Source of the DNA: Lentisphaerae bacterium GWF2_44_16
GTDB taxonomy: Bacteria; Verrucomicrobiota; Lentisphaeria; Victivallales; GWF2-45-14
DNA length: 64,000 nt
Assembly: GCA_001803225.1 (NCBI GenBank)
Contig: MHBF01000074.1
Coordinates: 1-64,000 of the forward strand
Direction of reading: 5' to 3'
The position numbers and the translations under genes were made by a program. Every line of letters begins with the position of its first letter. Position 1 is the stretch's first letter. The notes below the pieces were generated by a model, which was not told where the DNA came from, made no database searches, and saw only the letters and a program-made list of their open reading frames with translations. Positions 28,219 through 37,244 of the stretch are shown here, piece by piece.

Positions 28219-29103
28219 ATGAAAGGTATTGACGATTTTGTTGGGATTTCAACCAATGTTATGACTGGTGTTAATATTTGGGAAGCGGCCAGCCTTACCC
28301 GCGAATACGGACTGTCATGTCTGGAAATTCATCTGGGGGATTTTGAAGCCGCGGTGGGCAATCCCTGGATGCTTCCGCATGCCGGGGTCTGGCCGCGGAA
28401 TTTCAGTGCAAAACAACGCCGGGAATTGAAGGAACAGCTTTCGCATATCAAAAACCTGATAATTCATGGCAGCCCGGTCGATTTGAATATCGCCGCGCTC
28501 AATCCGGGTATTCGTGAAGAATCCAAACGTCAGTACCGTGAAGCCATCGGCCTTGCCGCCGATCTCGGTGCCAGATGGGTCACATACCACCCCGGGCGAC
28601 CGACCAATTCGGTTGTTCCGCCGCAATATGCCGAAGACAGAAACGTTGAATTCATCCTGGAAGTTCTTGATGACGCCAAACATGCGGGCGTCAAACTCGC
28701 TTATGAATGTTTTGAGGCAAGTTATCTGGAACGGATTCCCGATCCCGATTTCGGCATCCTCATTGACACCGGACATGCGGTCATGATGCAAAATCGCTTT
28801 GCCCCTCTCGGTCGCGGTAACACCCAAACAGTTATCGACTGGATTGAGTTTCTCGGAAACCGGCTGATTGAAATGCATATCCATAACGTCATTAACTGGA
28901 GTGAAAACCCGCATCTGGGTACAGCTCATCGGTCATTTGAATACGGACTTTGCCTTGACCTGGAAGCAATAGTCAGAAAATTAAAAGAAAAACTGATCAT
29001 GCTCCCGCTGGTTTCGGAAATTTACGAGCCAAGCGCCGAAGAAGCCGTAAAGACCGTTGTCAGAACTAAAGAAAGGATTGTCAAGACTTGGCAGTCAAGC
29101 TGA
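28219..29103 (+). CDS. Sugar phosphate isomerase/epimerase (TIM barrel)
   Basis: LEIHLGDFEA…IIHGSPVDLNIAAL…VTYHPGRP…LAYECFEAS…GILIDTGHA…EMHIHNVINW. Confidence 0.85.
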   Translation: MKGIDDFVGISTNVMTGVNIWEAASLTREYGLSCLEIHLGDFEAAVGNPWMLPHAGVWPRNFSAKQRRELKEQLSHIKNLIIHGSPVDLNIAALNPGIREESKRQYREAIGLAADLGARWVTYHPGRPTNSVVPPQYAEDRNVEFILEVLDDAKHAGVKLAYECFEASYLERIPDPDFGILIDTGHAVMMQNRFAPLGRGNTQTVIDWIEFLGNRLIEMHIHNVINWSENPHLGTAHRSFEYGLCLDLEAIVRKLKEKLIMLPLVSEIYEPSAEEAVKTVVRTKERIVKTWQSS

Positions 29104-29204
29104 TTTTTTTAGGTTGCTTAAAGAGAAAATCGTGTATTGAAACCGGATCGCAAATCACAGAGTAAGCTGGTAATCGGTCCGCCTTATTTGGGTCTCTGAA
29201 AAGC

Positions 29205-29282
29205 GGATTTGACGAAGCAAATCCCTCCCCGCCAAGTGCAAAAATAGACCTCTCTCGCGGAGGGCGGCGCTTCGTCGCCGCC
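29205..29282. repeat. REP-like hairpin element, copy C
   Basis: GGATTTGACGAAGCAAATCC (29205-29224) and GGCGGCGCTTCGTCGCCGCC (29263-29282), identical to copy A hairpins. Confidence 0.85.
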
Positions 29283-29313
29283 GTATGCAGCAAAGCCGAC
29301 AGACCGATTACGT

Positions 29314-29340
29314 AAGCCGGAGATTATTTCCGGCTTTTTT
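29314..29340 (+). terminator. Intrinsic terminator
   Basis: AAGCCGG-AGATTATTT-CCGGCTT followed by TTTT. Confidence 0.8.
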
Positions 29341-29350
29341 CAAAAGGCTA

Positions 29351-29379
29351 TTGACTTTCAGGATTCTTTTCTGTATAAT
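29351..29379 (+). promoter_or_regulatory. Near-consensus sigma70-like promoter of the GntR gene
   Basis: TTGACT (29351-29356) - 17 bp - TATAAT (29374-29379). Confidence 0.8.
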
Positions 29380-29380
29380 A

Positions 29381-29399
29381 TGTCCTAGCGGGTAGGACA
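29381..29399. promoter_or_regulatory. Candidate GntR operator overlapping the transcription start
   Basis: TGTCCTA-GCGGG-TAGGACA perfect inverted repeat just after the -10 box. Confidence 0.7.
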
Positions 29400-29482
29400 G
29401 TTGGGCCGGCATCCCGGGCCCGGAGTAGAAAAAGAACATATGGATGCCGCCGCCGCGCGTTGAAAAGACAGGAGTTTGCTTT

Positions 29483-30529
29483 ATGATTGAAACGATTAAC
29501 AAGACCGAGCAGTTGAAGAGCATAATACTGGAAGACATAAGAAATGGCGTTTACAGCCATGAGGATTTTCCTTCCATAAGGGCGCTCTCAAAAAAATACG
29601 GCGTATGCAAGCATACTGTTTCACAGGCGCTTTTTTCGCTTAAGGAAATCGGAGCGCTGAAAGTCCATCCGGGAAAAAGCGGAACAGTGAACTGCGATCT
29701 TGCCCAGAAAAATATCGCGGTACTGTATATAGGCATGACGCCGCTTTCGCAGTCTGAATTCGGCGCGGAACTTTTCAGGGGCATAGAGGAAGGCATCAGG
29801 GAAACCGGTAAATATTCATATAATACATATTCCCTCCCTGAAGGTGACAGCATCGGTTCGCTCGATGAAAATCTTGACAGGGTGCATACAGCCGGAATTC
29901 TGCTCGTCGGTTCAGACAATCCCTATAAACTCAGTTGTCTGAAAAAATATAAAATCCCCTTTACCGTCGTCGGCACTTCTGTTAATGACGCGGATGTTTC
30001 CTTTGTCGCCCCGCACATGGAAAATGAAGTTTTTGAAGAGGTAGATTTATTCGTCAGAAAGGGACGCAGAAAGATTGCTTTCATAGGCAATATCAGGGAA
30101 GGCAGCCCATCCTCCTGCGAGAAGACGAATCCTTTTTTCAATGTATTGAAAAAGAATAAAATAAAAATCTCTGAAAAGTTTATAAAAAAATGCAGCCATC
30201 TGCCCGAAAACGGTTATGTGCAGATGAAGGAAATCTTGGAAGCTCCCGAAATTCCAGACGCCGTGTTCTGCACGAGCGACCTGCTTGCGGTAGGCATATA
30301 CAGGGCAATACATGAACGGAAACTTAGAATACCTCAGGATATAGCCGTTGCCAGTTGTGACGATCTTGAAATCGCCGCTTATCTCAGCCCTTCATTGACC
30401 ACTGTCAGGATGCCGCGTTACGAAATAGGCTATCAGTCCGTAAAACAGCTTATGGCTAAAATCAGCGGCAGACGTTTTCTTTTACATAAAATAATTCCCT
30501 CAGAGCTTATTCTCAGGGAATCCATATAA
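29483..30529 (+). CDS. GntR-family regulator with LacI-type ligand-binding domain
   Basis: HEDFPSIRALSKKYGVCKHTVSQALFSLKEIGALKVHPGKSGTV…FCTSDLLAVGIYRAIHERKLRIPQDIAVASCDD; start moved to MIETINK. Confidence 0.9.
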   Translation: MIETINKTEQLKSIILEDIRNGVYSHEDFPSIRALSKKYGVCKHTVSQALFSLKEIGALKVHPGKSGTVNCDLAQKNIAVLYIGMTPLSQSEFGAELFRGIEEGIRETGKYSYNTYSLPEGDSIGSLDENLDRVHTAGILLVGSDNPYKLSCLKKYKIPFTVVGTSVNDADVSFVAPHMENEVFEEVDLFVRKGRRKIAFIGNIREGSPSSCEKTNPFFNVLKKNKIKISEKFIKKCSHLPENGYVQMKEILEAPEIPDAVFCTSDLLAVGIYRAIHERKLRIPQDIAVASCDDLEIAAYLSPSLTTVRMPRYEIGYQSVKQLMAKISGRRFLLHKIIPSELILRESI

Positions 30530-30553
30530 AAATAAGGATGAGGATAAATTAAT

Positions 30554-32641
30554 ATGCGGAAAAAGAAAAAAAACTCTTTTCTAATAACATCGGTCGGAGA
30601 GAAAATATTCAGAGTACACTGCGGCGCAGAATCGGATTCAGCTTTAAATAAATACGGTTTCATAAGGGAAATGGAAGGCCCTGGAAAAGTTGCAAGGGAT
30701 TTTGATATTGAAAAATTCATGCCCGATTTGCTGGGCGAAACAGGGGAGCTTTCCTTTACTGTCGGGAAAGAAGAAGACTGGATTGGTTTCGGTGATGTTA
30801 CCCGGGAACGGATGTACCATCGCGGATATAAAATAAGTTGTTGGGTCAGAAATGTAAGCTCATATATTCCGGTACCGTTTTTCATGTCAAGCAAAGGATA
30901 TGCCGTGCTGGTAAATTCCACGCACCGTGTTGAGTTTGACATGGCGGCTTCAGATAAACAAAAAGTGAGCTGGCATGATCATAGCGGCAGAATTGATTTT
31001 TATCTGATGACAGGCGCTTCATTTATTGAAAATATTCGCCTTTATACTAGGCTCTGCGGCAAACCTTTCCTTCCTCCTGAATGGGCTTTCGGGCTTTGGT
31101 ATATCTGCCGCGAACAGGCCAATGATTATGAAGCCGTCAATGACGCCCTGAATTTCAGGCGCGAAGGTATTCCCTGCGACGTAATAGGACTTGAGCCGGG
31201 ATGGATGGAAAAGAAATATGATCTCTCACCTGATAAAAAATGGCATCCAGAACGCTTTCCAATTCCTTCATGGTGTCAGAACGGGCCGCATAATTTCATC
31301 AATGCCATAAAGCGCATGGGATTTCATTTCGAATTGTGGGAATGCAACGAGTACGATTTTTCTTATGAGGAGGAACGCAGGCTGGGAAAGAAAGCAGACA
31401 GCGTCGAAACAGATAAGCCCGTCGATTTCCATAAAGATGGTGAAGCCGATGACCATTTCATCTGGCCCAGATATTCGGATACGCTTACAAAAAAAGATGA
31501 GGCGTGGTTTGAACATCACAAGAAATTCATAGACCAGGGGGCTGATTTTTTCAAACAGGACGGTACCTATCAGATGTGTCCTCATCCCGGGCGCGTATGG
31601 GGTAACGGCATGTCCGACGACGAAATGCATAATCTTTATCCTTTGCTTTATGCAAGGCAGATGAATGAAGGCTTATCGAAATATACCAATAAACGCCCTG
31701 TCGTTTTTACCGTTGCCGGATGGACGGGTTTTCAGTCATACTGCGGGACATGGACAGGTGATGTCGGAGGCCGCCTGGAAACGCTGGGCTCAATGCTCAA
31801 CACTGCGGTCATGGGCCATAACTGGTGCACAAATGATATGGAGGTGATTCAGCCGGAAGGTATTCATTTCGGTTATCTTCAGCCCTGGAGCCAGATTAAC
31901 AGCTGGACATATTTCAGAATGCCGTGGGTACAGGGGGAAAAACTTTGTGAAACGCACAGGTTTTACAGCAGATTACGTTCACGCCTTATACCCTACATAT
32001 ATTCGTGGGCATATCAGACAGCGGAACAAGGCGTGCCTCTTCTGATGCGCCCTCTTCAGATTGAATTTGAAAAGGATATTAAATGCCGGGGCATCATGCA
32101 CGAATATCTTCTGGGAAGAGATATGCTCGTTACCATTTACAAAAATGATATTTATCTTCCCGAAGGCAGATGGATAGATTTTTGGACAGGGAAGCTTTAC
32201 AGGGGCGGCAAAACGTATAAAATAGAATGGCCCGATGATAGAGGCGGCGGTATTTTCATCCGCGAAGGCGCTATTATCCCGTTCGGCCCTGTCATGCAGT
32301 ACCGTGGGGAAGTGAAACTAGATAAGCTGGAGCTGCATATATTCCCTTCTGAAGAAGAAAGTTTTTTCGAACTCTATGAGGATGACGGTATTTCTTTTGA
32401 CTACCAGAAAGGAATGTTTTCAAAAACCTTAATCACATGCCGTAGAATGAAAAATGCGGTAACTGTTGAAATAGCAGACCCTGCAGGGAAACACATACCG
32501 CCTGAACATGAATGGAGTTTTGCAATCTCCCTTGATAAAAAACCGCTGGAAGTAAATCATGGAAACTGGCAATGGAATGCGCATAGAAGAGAATTAACGA
32601 TATCCTCTTTTAAAGGAAGAAAACTTGAAGTGAAAATCTAA
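30554..32641 (+). CDS. Glycoside hydrolase family 31 (alpha-glucosidase/xylosidase-like)
   Basis: PPEWAFGLWYICREQANDYEAV…DVIGLEPGWM…DFFKQDGTY…TWTGDVGG…PYIYSWAYQTAEQGVPLLMRPL. Confidence 0.92.
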   Translation: MRKKKKNSFLITSVGEKIFRVHCGAESDSALNKYGFIREMEGPGKVARDFDIEKFMPDLLGETGELSFTVGKEEDWIGFGDVTRERMYHRGYKISCWVRNVSSYIPVPFFMSSKGYAVLVNSTHRVEFDMAASDKQKVSWHDHSGRIDFYLMTGASFIENIRLYTRLCGKPFLPPEWAFGLWYICREQANDYEAVNDALNFRREGIPCDVIGLEPGWMEKKYDLSPDKKWHPERFPIPSWCQNGPHNFINAIKRMGFHFELWECNEYDFSYEEERRLGKKADSVETDKPVDFHKDGEADDHFIWPRYSDTLTKKDEAWFEHHKKFIDQGADFFKQDGTYQMCPHPGRVWGNGMSDDEMHNLYPLLYARQMNEGLSKYTNKRPVVFTVAGWTGFQSYCGTWTGDVGGRLETLGSMLNTAVMGHNWCTNDMEVIQPEGIHFGYLQPWSQINSWTYFRMPWVQGEKLCETHRFYSRLRSRLIPYIYSWAYQTAEQGVPLLMRPLQIEFEKDIKCRGIMHEYLLGRDMLVTIYKNDIYLPEGRWIDFWTGKLYRGGKTYKIEWPDDRGGGIFIREGAIIPFGPVMQYRGEVKLDKLELHIFPSEEESFFELYEDDGISFDYQKGMFSKTLITCRRMKNAVTVEIADPAGKHIPPEHEWSFAISLDKKPLEVNHGNWQWNAHRRELTISSFKGRKLEVKI

Positions 32642-32645
32642 TAAA

Positions 32646-33305
32646 ATGGGTATTTTTATGAAAGCGCGAATTTGGGAAAAAGATTTTTTTACAATTGTCG
32701 AGCTCCTCGTTGTAATCGGCATAATGATAATTCTGGTAAGCATTCTTATGCCGGGATTAAAATCAGCGCGTGAAAAGGCCCGGACGATACAATGTGCCGG
32801 AAATCTCAAGCAGATAGTCACAAGTACACATATGTATGTTGACGATTTTAATTCATATCTGCCGGGAGAACCTAATAACTTTTGGGATGACACATGGGTT
32901 TCTCCCTTGACCAGTGACGGATATGTGCCGTTGAAGCTCCTTGTTGACAAAACCTATCCAGGAGGCTTCGGAATAGGATGTCCTTCGGATAATGTTCCAA
33001 GCATTCAGTATTTCAGTTATTCTCTCAGATCTGCGGCAAGGGGTAAGATGATTACCAGGGCCGCATATGGTCTGTCAAAAACATTTTTATTCGCCGACGT
33101 GCCGGGACGCGCTAAAGCCCTTTACGCGTCTTCCAATGTAAGATGGAATCATGCAAACGGAGCTAATTTTGTTTTCGGAGATGGTCACGCCCAGTGGTAT
33201 TCCTATAACGGCATGCTCAATGCCGGGGATAACGGGGACCAAGAATGGATATTCCCTTTTCTAAAACGGGGCGGTGCGTCATATAACACAATTTTTTATT
33301 ATTAA
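32646..33305 (+). CDS. Prepilin-like protein with H-X9-DG C-terminus
   Basis: FTIVELLVVIGIMIILVSILMPGLKSAREKA…CAGNLKQIV…WNHANGANFVFGDGHAQW. Confidence 0.9.
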   Translation: MGIFMKARIWEKDFFTIVELLVVIGIMIILVSILMPGLKSAREKARTIQCAGNLKQIVTSTHMYVDDFNSYLPGEPNNFWDDTWVSPLTSDGYVPLKLLVDKTYPGGFGIGCPSDNVPSIQYFSYSLRSAARGKMITRAAYGLSKTFLFADVPGRAKALYASSNVRWNHANGANFVFGDGHAQWYSYNGMLNAGDNGDQEWIFPFLKRGGASYNTIFYY

Positions 33306-33325
33306 ACTAAAATAGGGGTAAGTTT

Positions 33326-36300
33326 ATGAAAATGTCAAAAGTTCTGTCCGGTATTGCGGTAATTTATTTTCTGCATTCGGCTTATGCGTTGAATATTAAT
33401 GAAATTCCGCTTCTTCCGAATATACCGGAAGGAAAATCGACAAAAATACTTACTTCCGACATGAATGGAAAAGACCTTTCATGGGAGACGCCATTTGAGA
33501 AAAAACTTACAAGCGCGGAAATACTCATTGATGAAAGTGAAAATCCCAATGCGGATGGAAAAGGTTATTATCCAGTCCAGAAAATTCTTCTGAAAGATTG
33601 CAGGGCAGTCAGAGGGTTTATCAATTATCCTGTTGACGGACGACTTGACAGCAGGGATTACGCGCCACGGAATTACGTAACTGAATGGCCCGCTACTCCC
33701 GAAATCGTAAGCTACGGACTGCTGTCTTACTGGATGAAAAATATGTTTGACGGACTGCATATTGTCCTTGACGACAAGAATGGATTTAATTCAATTCTCT
33801 TGAGAAGCAAAGACGGTTTCACTGGAACTCTTTTGCGCGACAACAGCAGTTTGTTTCCACCATGGGACGGAAAGGATGTATATAGATTTAAAGATGAAAA
33901 ATTAATGATTCAGAAAACTTTTAAGAATAAGATTGAAACAGATCATTTAAGTTTTGTGGACAAGGTAAAGAAGAAAACGCTTGGCGATGTTTCTTTTCTG
34001 AGAACAGGCGATATGGCAGTTGAAAAAAAATATTCCGGCAGGGTAAAATTCCATCCCTCTAAGCAGAATGCCATTCCCAATGAACTGAAAGCTTTTTTCA
34101 GCACCTATTTCAAATCGGATGAAAAGATTATAAACTTCAAAACTGCTAAAGAAAATTATTCAGGAACTTTTCCAAAAGAAAAAAGCGGTTTTGTTCACTT
34201 CATATTAACGCCTTTCAGTAAAGATATTGCGATAGGAGGAGTTACTCTTGATCTTAAATTTTCCAATTTCCAGAAAGGTGAAATAGCCTACATCAGTATT
34301 CAGGACCCTTTCAGTCCGCGCCGGGAACTGATGGGATATAATTTCCCCATTGACAAGAACGGCGAACTCAAGGCATATCTCGATTTTCCTGACCAGATTG
34401 TTCCCGCAAATACTTCGATATGGGTAAAAATATGGACAGACAAGGCTGAACTTGTTTCTGATAATCAGACAACACCATGCATCAATCTGCTTATAGTTGA
34501 CAAGGAACAAGCCCTCGCTGAATATTTCAAATACCGTATGTTTCTTTTCAAAGGCATTTTTGGCGCGGCTTCGGAAGCAAGGCCTCATACAAGGGCCAAA
34601 GCCAAACCCGAAGATATTCAGCTTAAGGAAAAGATAATAAGGGAAGATACTCATGCGGGGGATACGATAAGAGAATTATGGGATACTGTAGATGAATTGA
34701 AGAGGCTTTACCCGGAAGACAAAACAGTAAAAATCTATTATGAGTGGATATATACGGCGGAAGGAATGGATATGTTTCCGAAAGATATGAAGGTTAACTT
34801 GGACAGGAAACCGGAAGAAAAAGACGTTCCTGAATGGGCGCTTGCGGCAGAACGCAACACTGACGCTATTTTGCGCGTCGCTGACTGGTGGATAAAGAAC
34901 AGGCAGATACCTGATGGAGAATTCGGTGGTGCTATCGGCGATGACACAGACCTGCTTCAGCAATTTTATGGCGTAAGCCTTATGAGAGGGGACGAGACCG
35001 GAACGAGGATAAAGGAAGCGTGCAAAACATTGAATGACCTCACGCTAAAAAGCATATTCAAAAACGGAATGCATATATTAAAGAATGATCCTCTTCATGG
35101 ATATGAGGAAGGAATCAACACTGCTTCGATAATGCCTCTTCTTTATTACGGAGACCCTCTGGATTTTGAGAACCTTATGGAAATATGCAGGGCTTCTATG
35201 AAACTTACTGTTAAGAAAGATGACGGCAGACGTTATTTCAGAAAATACTTATTCAATCATAACGATCTGGATAAAACCGATATGGATACTCAATCTTCTA
35301 CGCATTTTCTTTATCTGCATCCGTTCTGTGTGATATCATGGTACAATAAAAATGAAAAAGCGACTGAATTTGTAAGTGAAATAATAAAAGGGCTTATCGC
35401 GCATATGAAAGACGGAATGGTGCCCAAGTTAATAGATGTCAGGGAAGATAAAGCGAAAGACGGCGCAATCTATGAACCTGTCTTCAGCATGTTTTATCAT
35501 CCGGCTTTCTTATCTTTATATTTCAGTGCGCCCGAAAAGCTTTCTTTTCTGGACAAGGAATATCGTGAGAAACTGGAAAAGAGACTGGGGATTGCCACTC
35601 CGGCCCCATACTGGATGGAGGCGTATAATGGAAATGCCACAGGCAGGATCAAGCGTGATGCCGCGCGTATGGAGCACTTTGAATATATTCACACAGAGGC
35701 GGAGATTTTTGATGACAGGGTTTTCATGGACAAGAGGGCATTATACATGATGTCAATGGGAACTAATCTGGAAAGAAACTTCTGGGCGCCAGTTCATCAT
35801 GCCACTTATGAAGGGTTCAGTAAAGGATTTTCAGCAATGCTTCTTGAAACAAAAAATGACAGACTGAAAATAGCGCTTTACAATAACAGCGACAAGGTGC
35901 AGGAGGGGGTCATAAGGACATGGCGGCTTGACAACGGCGAATATTCCCTCGTCTCCGGCCCTGACAATAATAATGATAATGTGATAGACAAAACAGAACA
36001 TGAAATGAAAGATTTGAAACTGGCCAGGCATTCGGCTGTTCCTGTCAGCTTGCCTCCTCGAAAGACATGGATAGTTGAGATGACACAGAAGAAAAAAGCG
36101 GATGACATCAGGCTTCGTCCTGATCTGGCGCTTTCTCCGCGTGAAGTAAAATGGGACAAGGAGAAGAAGGAAATATCCTTTGCCGTTCATAACATCGGTG
36201 CGAAAGCTTCCGGTAATTTTACCATATCGCTTTTCAGGGGAGATAAAAAAGTGCAGGACTTATCTGTCGAAAACATTGATGCCCCGCTGGATTTGTTTCC

Positions 36301-36442
36301 GAGAAAAAAACATCTGTCTTTCAAAGATGTTGAAAATATTGAAAACATGAGAATAGTCATAGACCCCGATAATAAAATAGAAGAGATAACGGAAGAAAAT
36401 AACAGAACCGCAATAAGCACTAACTCAGACTGGAGATCTTAA
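33326..36442 (+). CDS. Very large secreted protein with CARDB-like C-terminal domain
   Basis: Signal peptide; C-terminus RPDLALSPREVKWDKEKKEISFAVHNIGAKASGNFTISLF…VIDPDNKIEEITEENN typical of CARDB. Confidence 0.7.
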   Translation: MKMSKVLSGIAVIYFLHSAYALNINEIPLLPNIPEGKSTKILTSDMNGKDLSWETPFEKKLTSAEILIDESENPNADGKGYYPVQKILLKDCRAVRGFINYPVDGRLDSRDYAPRNYVTEWPATPEIVSYGLLSYWMKNMFDGLHIVLDDKNGFNSILLRSKDGFTGTLLRDNSSLFPPWDGKDVYRFKDEKLMIQKTFKNKIETDHLSFVDKVKKKTLGDVSFLRTGDMAVEKKYSGRVKFHPSKQNAIPNELKAFFSTYFKSDEKIINFKTAKENYSGTFPKEKSGFVHFILTPFSKDIAIGGVTLDLKFSNFQKGEIAYISIQDPFSPRRELMGYNFPIDKNGELKAYLDFPDQIVPANTSIWVKIWTDKAELVSDNQTTPCINLLIVDKEQALAEYFKYRMFLFKGIFGAASEARPHTRAKAKPEDIQLKEKIIREDTHAGDTIRELWDTVDELKRLYPEDKTVKIYYEWIYTAEGMDMFPKDMKVNLDRKPEEKDVPEWALAAERNTDAILRVADWWIKNRQIPDGEFGGAIGDDTDLLQQFYGVSLMRGDETGTRIKEACKTLNDLTLKSIFKNGMHILKNDPLHGYEEGINTASIMPLLYYGDPLDFENLMEICRASMKLTVKKDDGRRYFRKYLFNHNDLDKTDMDTQSSTHFLYLHPFCVISWYNKNEKATEFVSEIIKGLIAHMKDGMVPKLIDVREDKAKDGAIYEPVFSMFYHPAFLSLYFSAPEKLSFLDKEYREKLEKRLGIATPAPYWMEAYNGNATGRIKRDAARMEHFEYIHTEAEIFDDRVFMDKRALYMMSMGTNLERNFWAPVHHATYEGFSKGFSAMLLETKNDRLKIALYNNSDKVQEGVIRTWRLDNGEYSLVSGPDNNNDNVIDKTEHEMKDLKLARHSAVPVSLPPRKTWIVEMTQKKKADDIRLRPDLALSPREVKWDKEKKEISFAVHNIGAKASGNFTISLFRGDKKVQDLSVENIDAPLDLFPRKKHLSFKDVENIENMRIVIDPDNKIEEITEENNRTAISTNSDWRS

Positions 36443-37153
36443 ATGAATGGAAACTTTTTCAGAGTGTCTTTAATCATATTTCTTCTTGGCACCGCAATAC
36501 TTTTCTGCAATGCGGAAGAGAAAAAGATAAAAATCGCATTGGCGGGCGATTCGACTGTTGAGTCCTTCAAGAAGGAACACATTGCCGGATGGGGACAGGT
36601 TATCGGGAAATATTTCAAAGATAGTGTCAGCATTGAAAATTTCGCTCTCAGTGGCAGAAGCACAAAAACTTTTCAGGAAAAGGGCGACTGGCAAAAACTC
36701 ATGCTTTCAAAACCCGATTACATATTCGTTCAATTCGGGCACAATGATTCCCACGCCAAGACAAGGCCTGAAGCAACCGATGCGGCTACGGATTACAAAG
36801 ATAACTTGAGAAAGTTCGCGGACGACGCAAAATTGGCTGGCGCAAAAATGATTTTCGTTACTTCTGTTCAGAGAAGATTTTTCAATAAGGATGGTACTAA
36901 ACTTGTTGATAATCTTTTCCCATACGCGAACGCTATGAAAGAAGTGGCGATGGAAAAGGGTCTTCCCTGTATTGACCTTCATACTTCCAGCGGAAAGTTG
37001 TTCATGGAACTGGGAAATGAAAAATCCGCGTTCATGTCGTGTAAACCGGGCGACAGGTCTCACTTTTCAAAAGAAGGGGCCGACAGAATTGCCCGACTGA
37101 TAGTGGAAGACCTTAGAAAAACAGATTCGGAACTGAAAAATTATTTAAAATGA
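36443..37153 (+). CDS. SGNH hydrolase, rhamnogalacturonan acetylesterase-like (CE12-like)
   Basis: LAGDSTVESF…GWGQVIGKYF…ALSGRSTKTFQ…VQFGHNDSHA…DRSHFSKEGADRIA. Confidence 0.88.
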   Translation: MNGNFFRVSLIIFLLGTAILFCNAEEKKIKIALAGDSTVESFKKEHIAGWGQVIGKYFKDSVSIENFALSGRSTKTFQEKGDWQKLMLSKPDYIFVQFGHNDSHAKTRPEATDAATDYKDNLRKFADDAKLAGAKMIFVTSVQRRFFNKDGTKLVDNLFPYANAMKEVAMEKGLPCIDLHTSSGKLFMELGNEKSAFMSCKPGDRSHFSKEGADRIARLIVEDLRKTDSELKNYLK

Positions 37154-37244
37154 CCGTAAGCATCCGGCAAATACACATAGTTGACAGATAAGTTTTCAAA
37201 ATGCTTGGTAATGGAAATTATTTCTGCGCCTGGAATTTTTCCTG

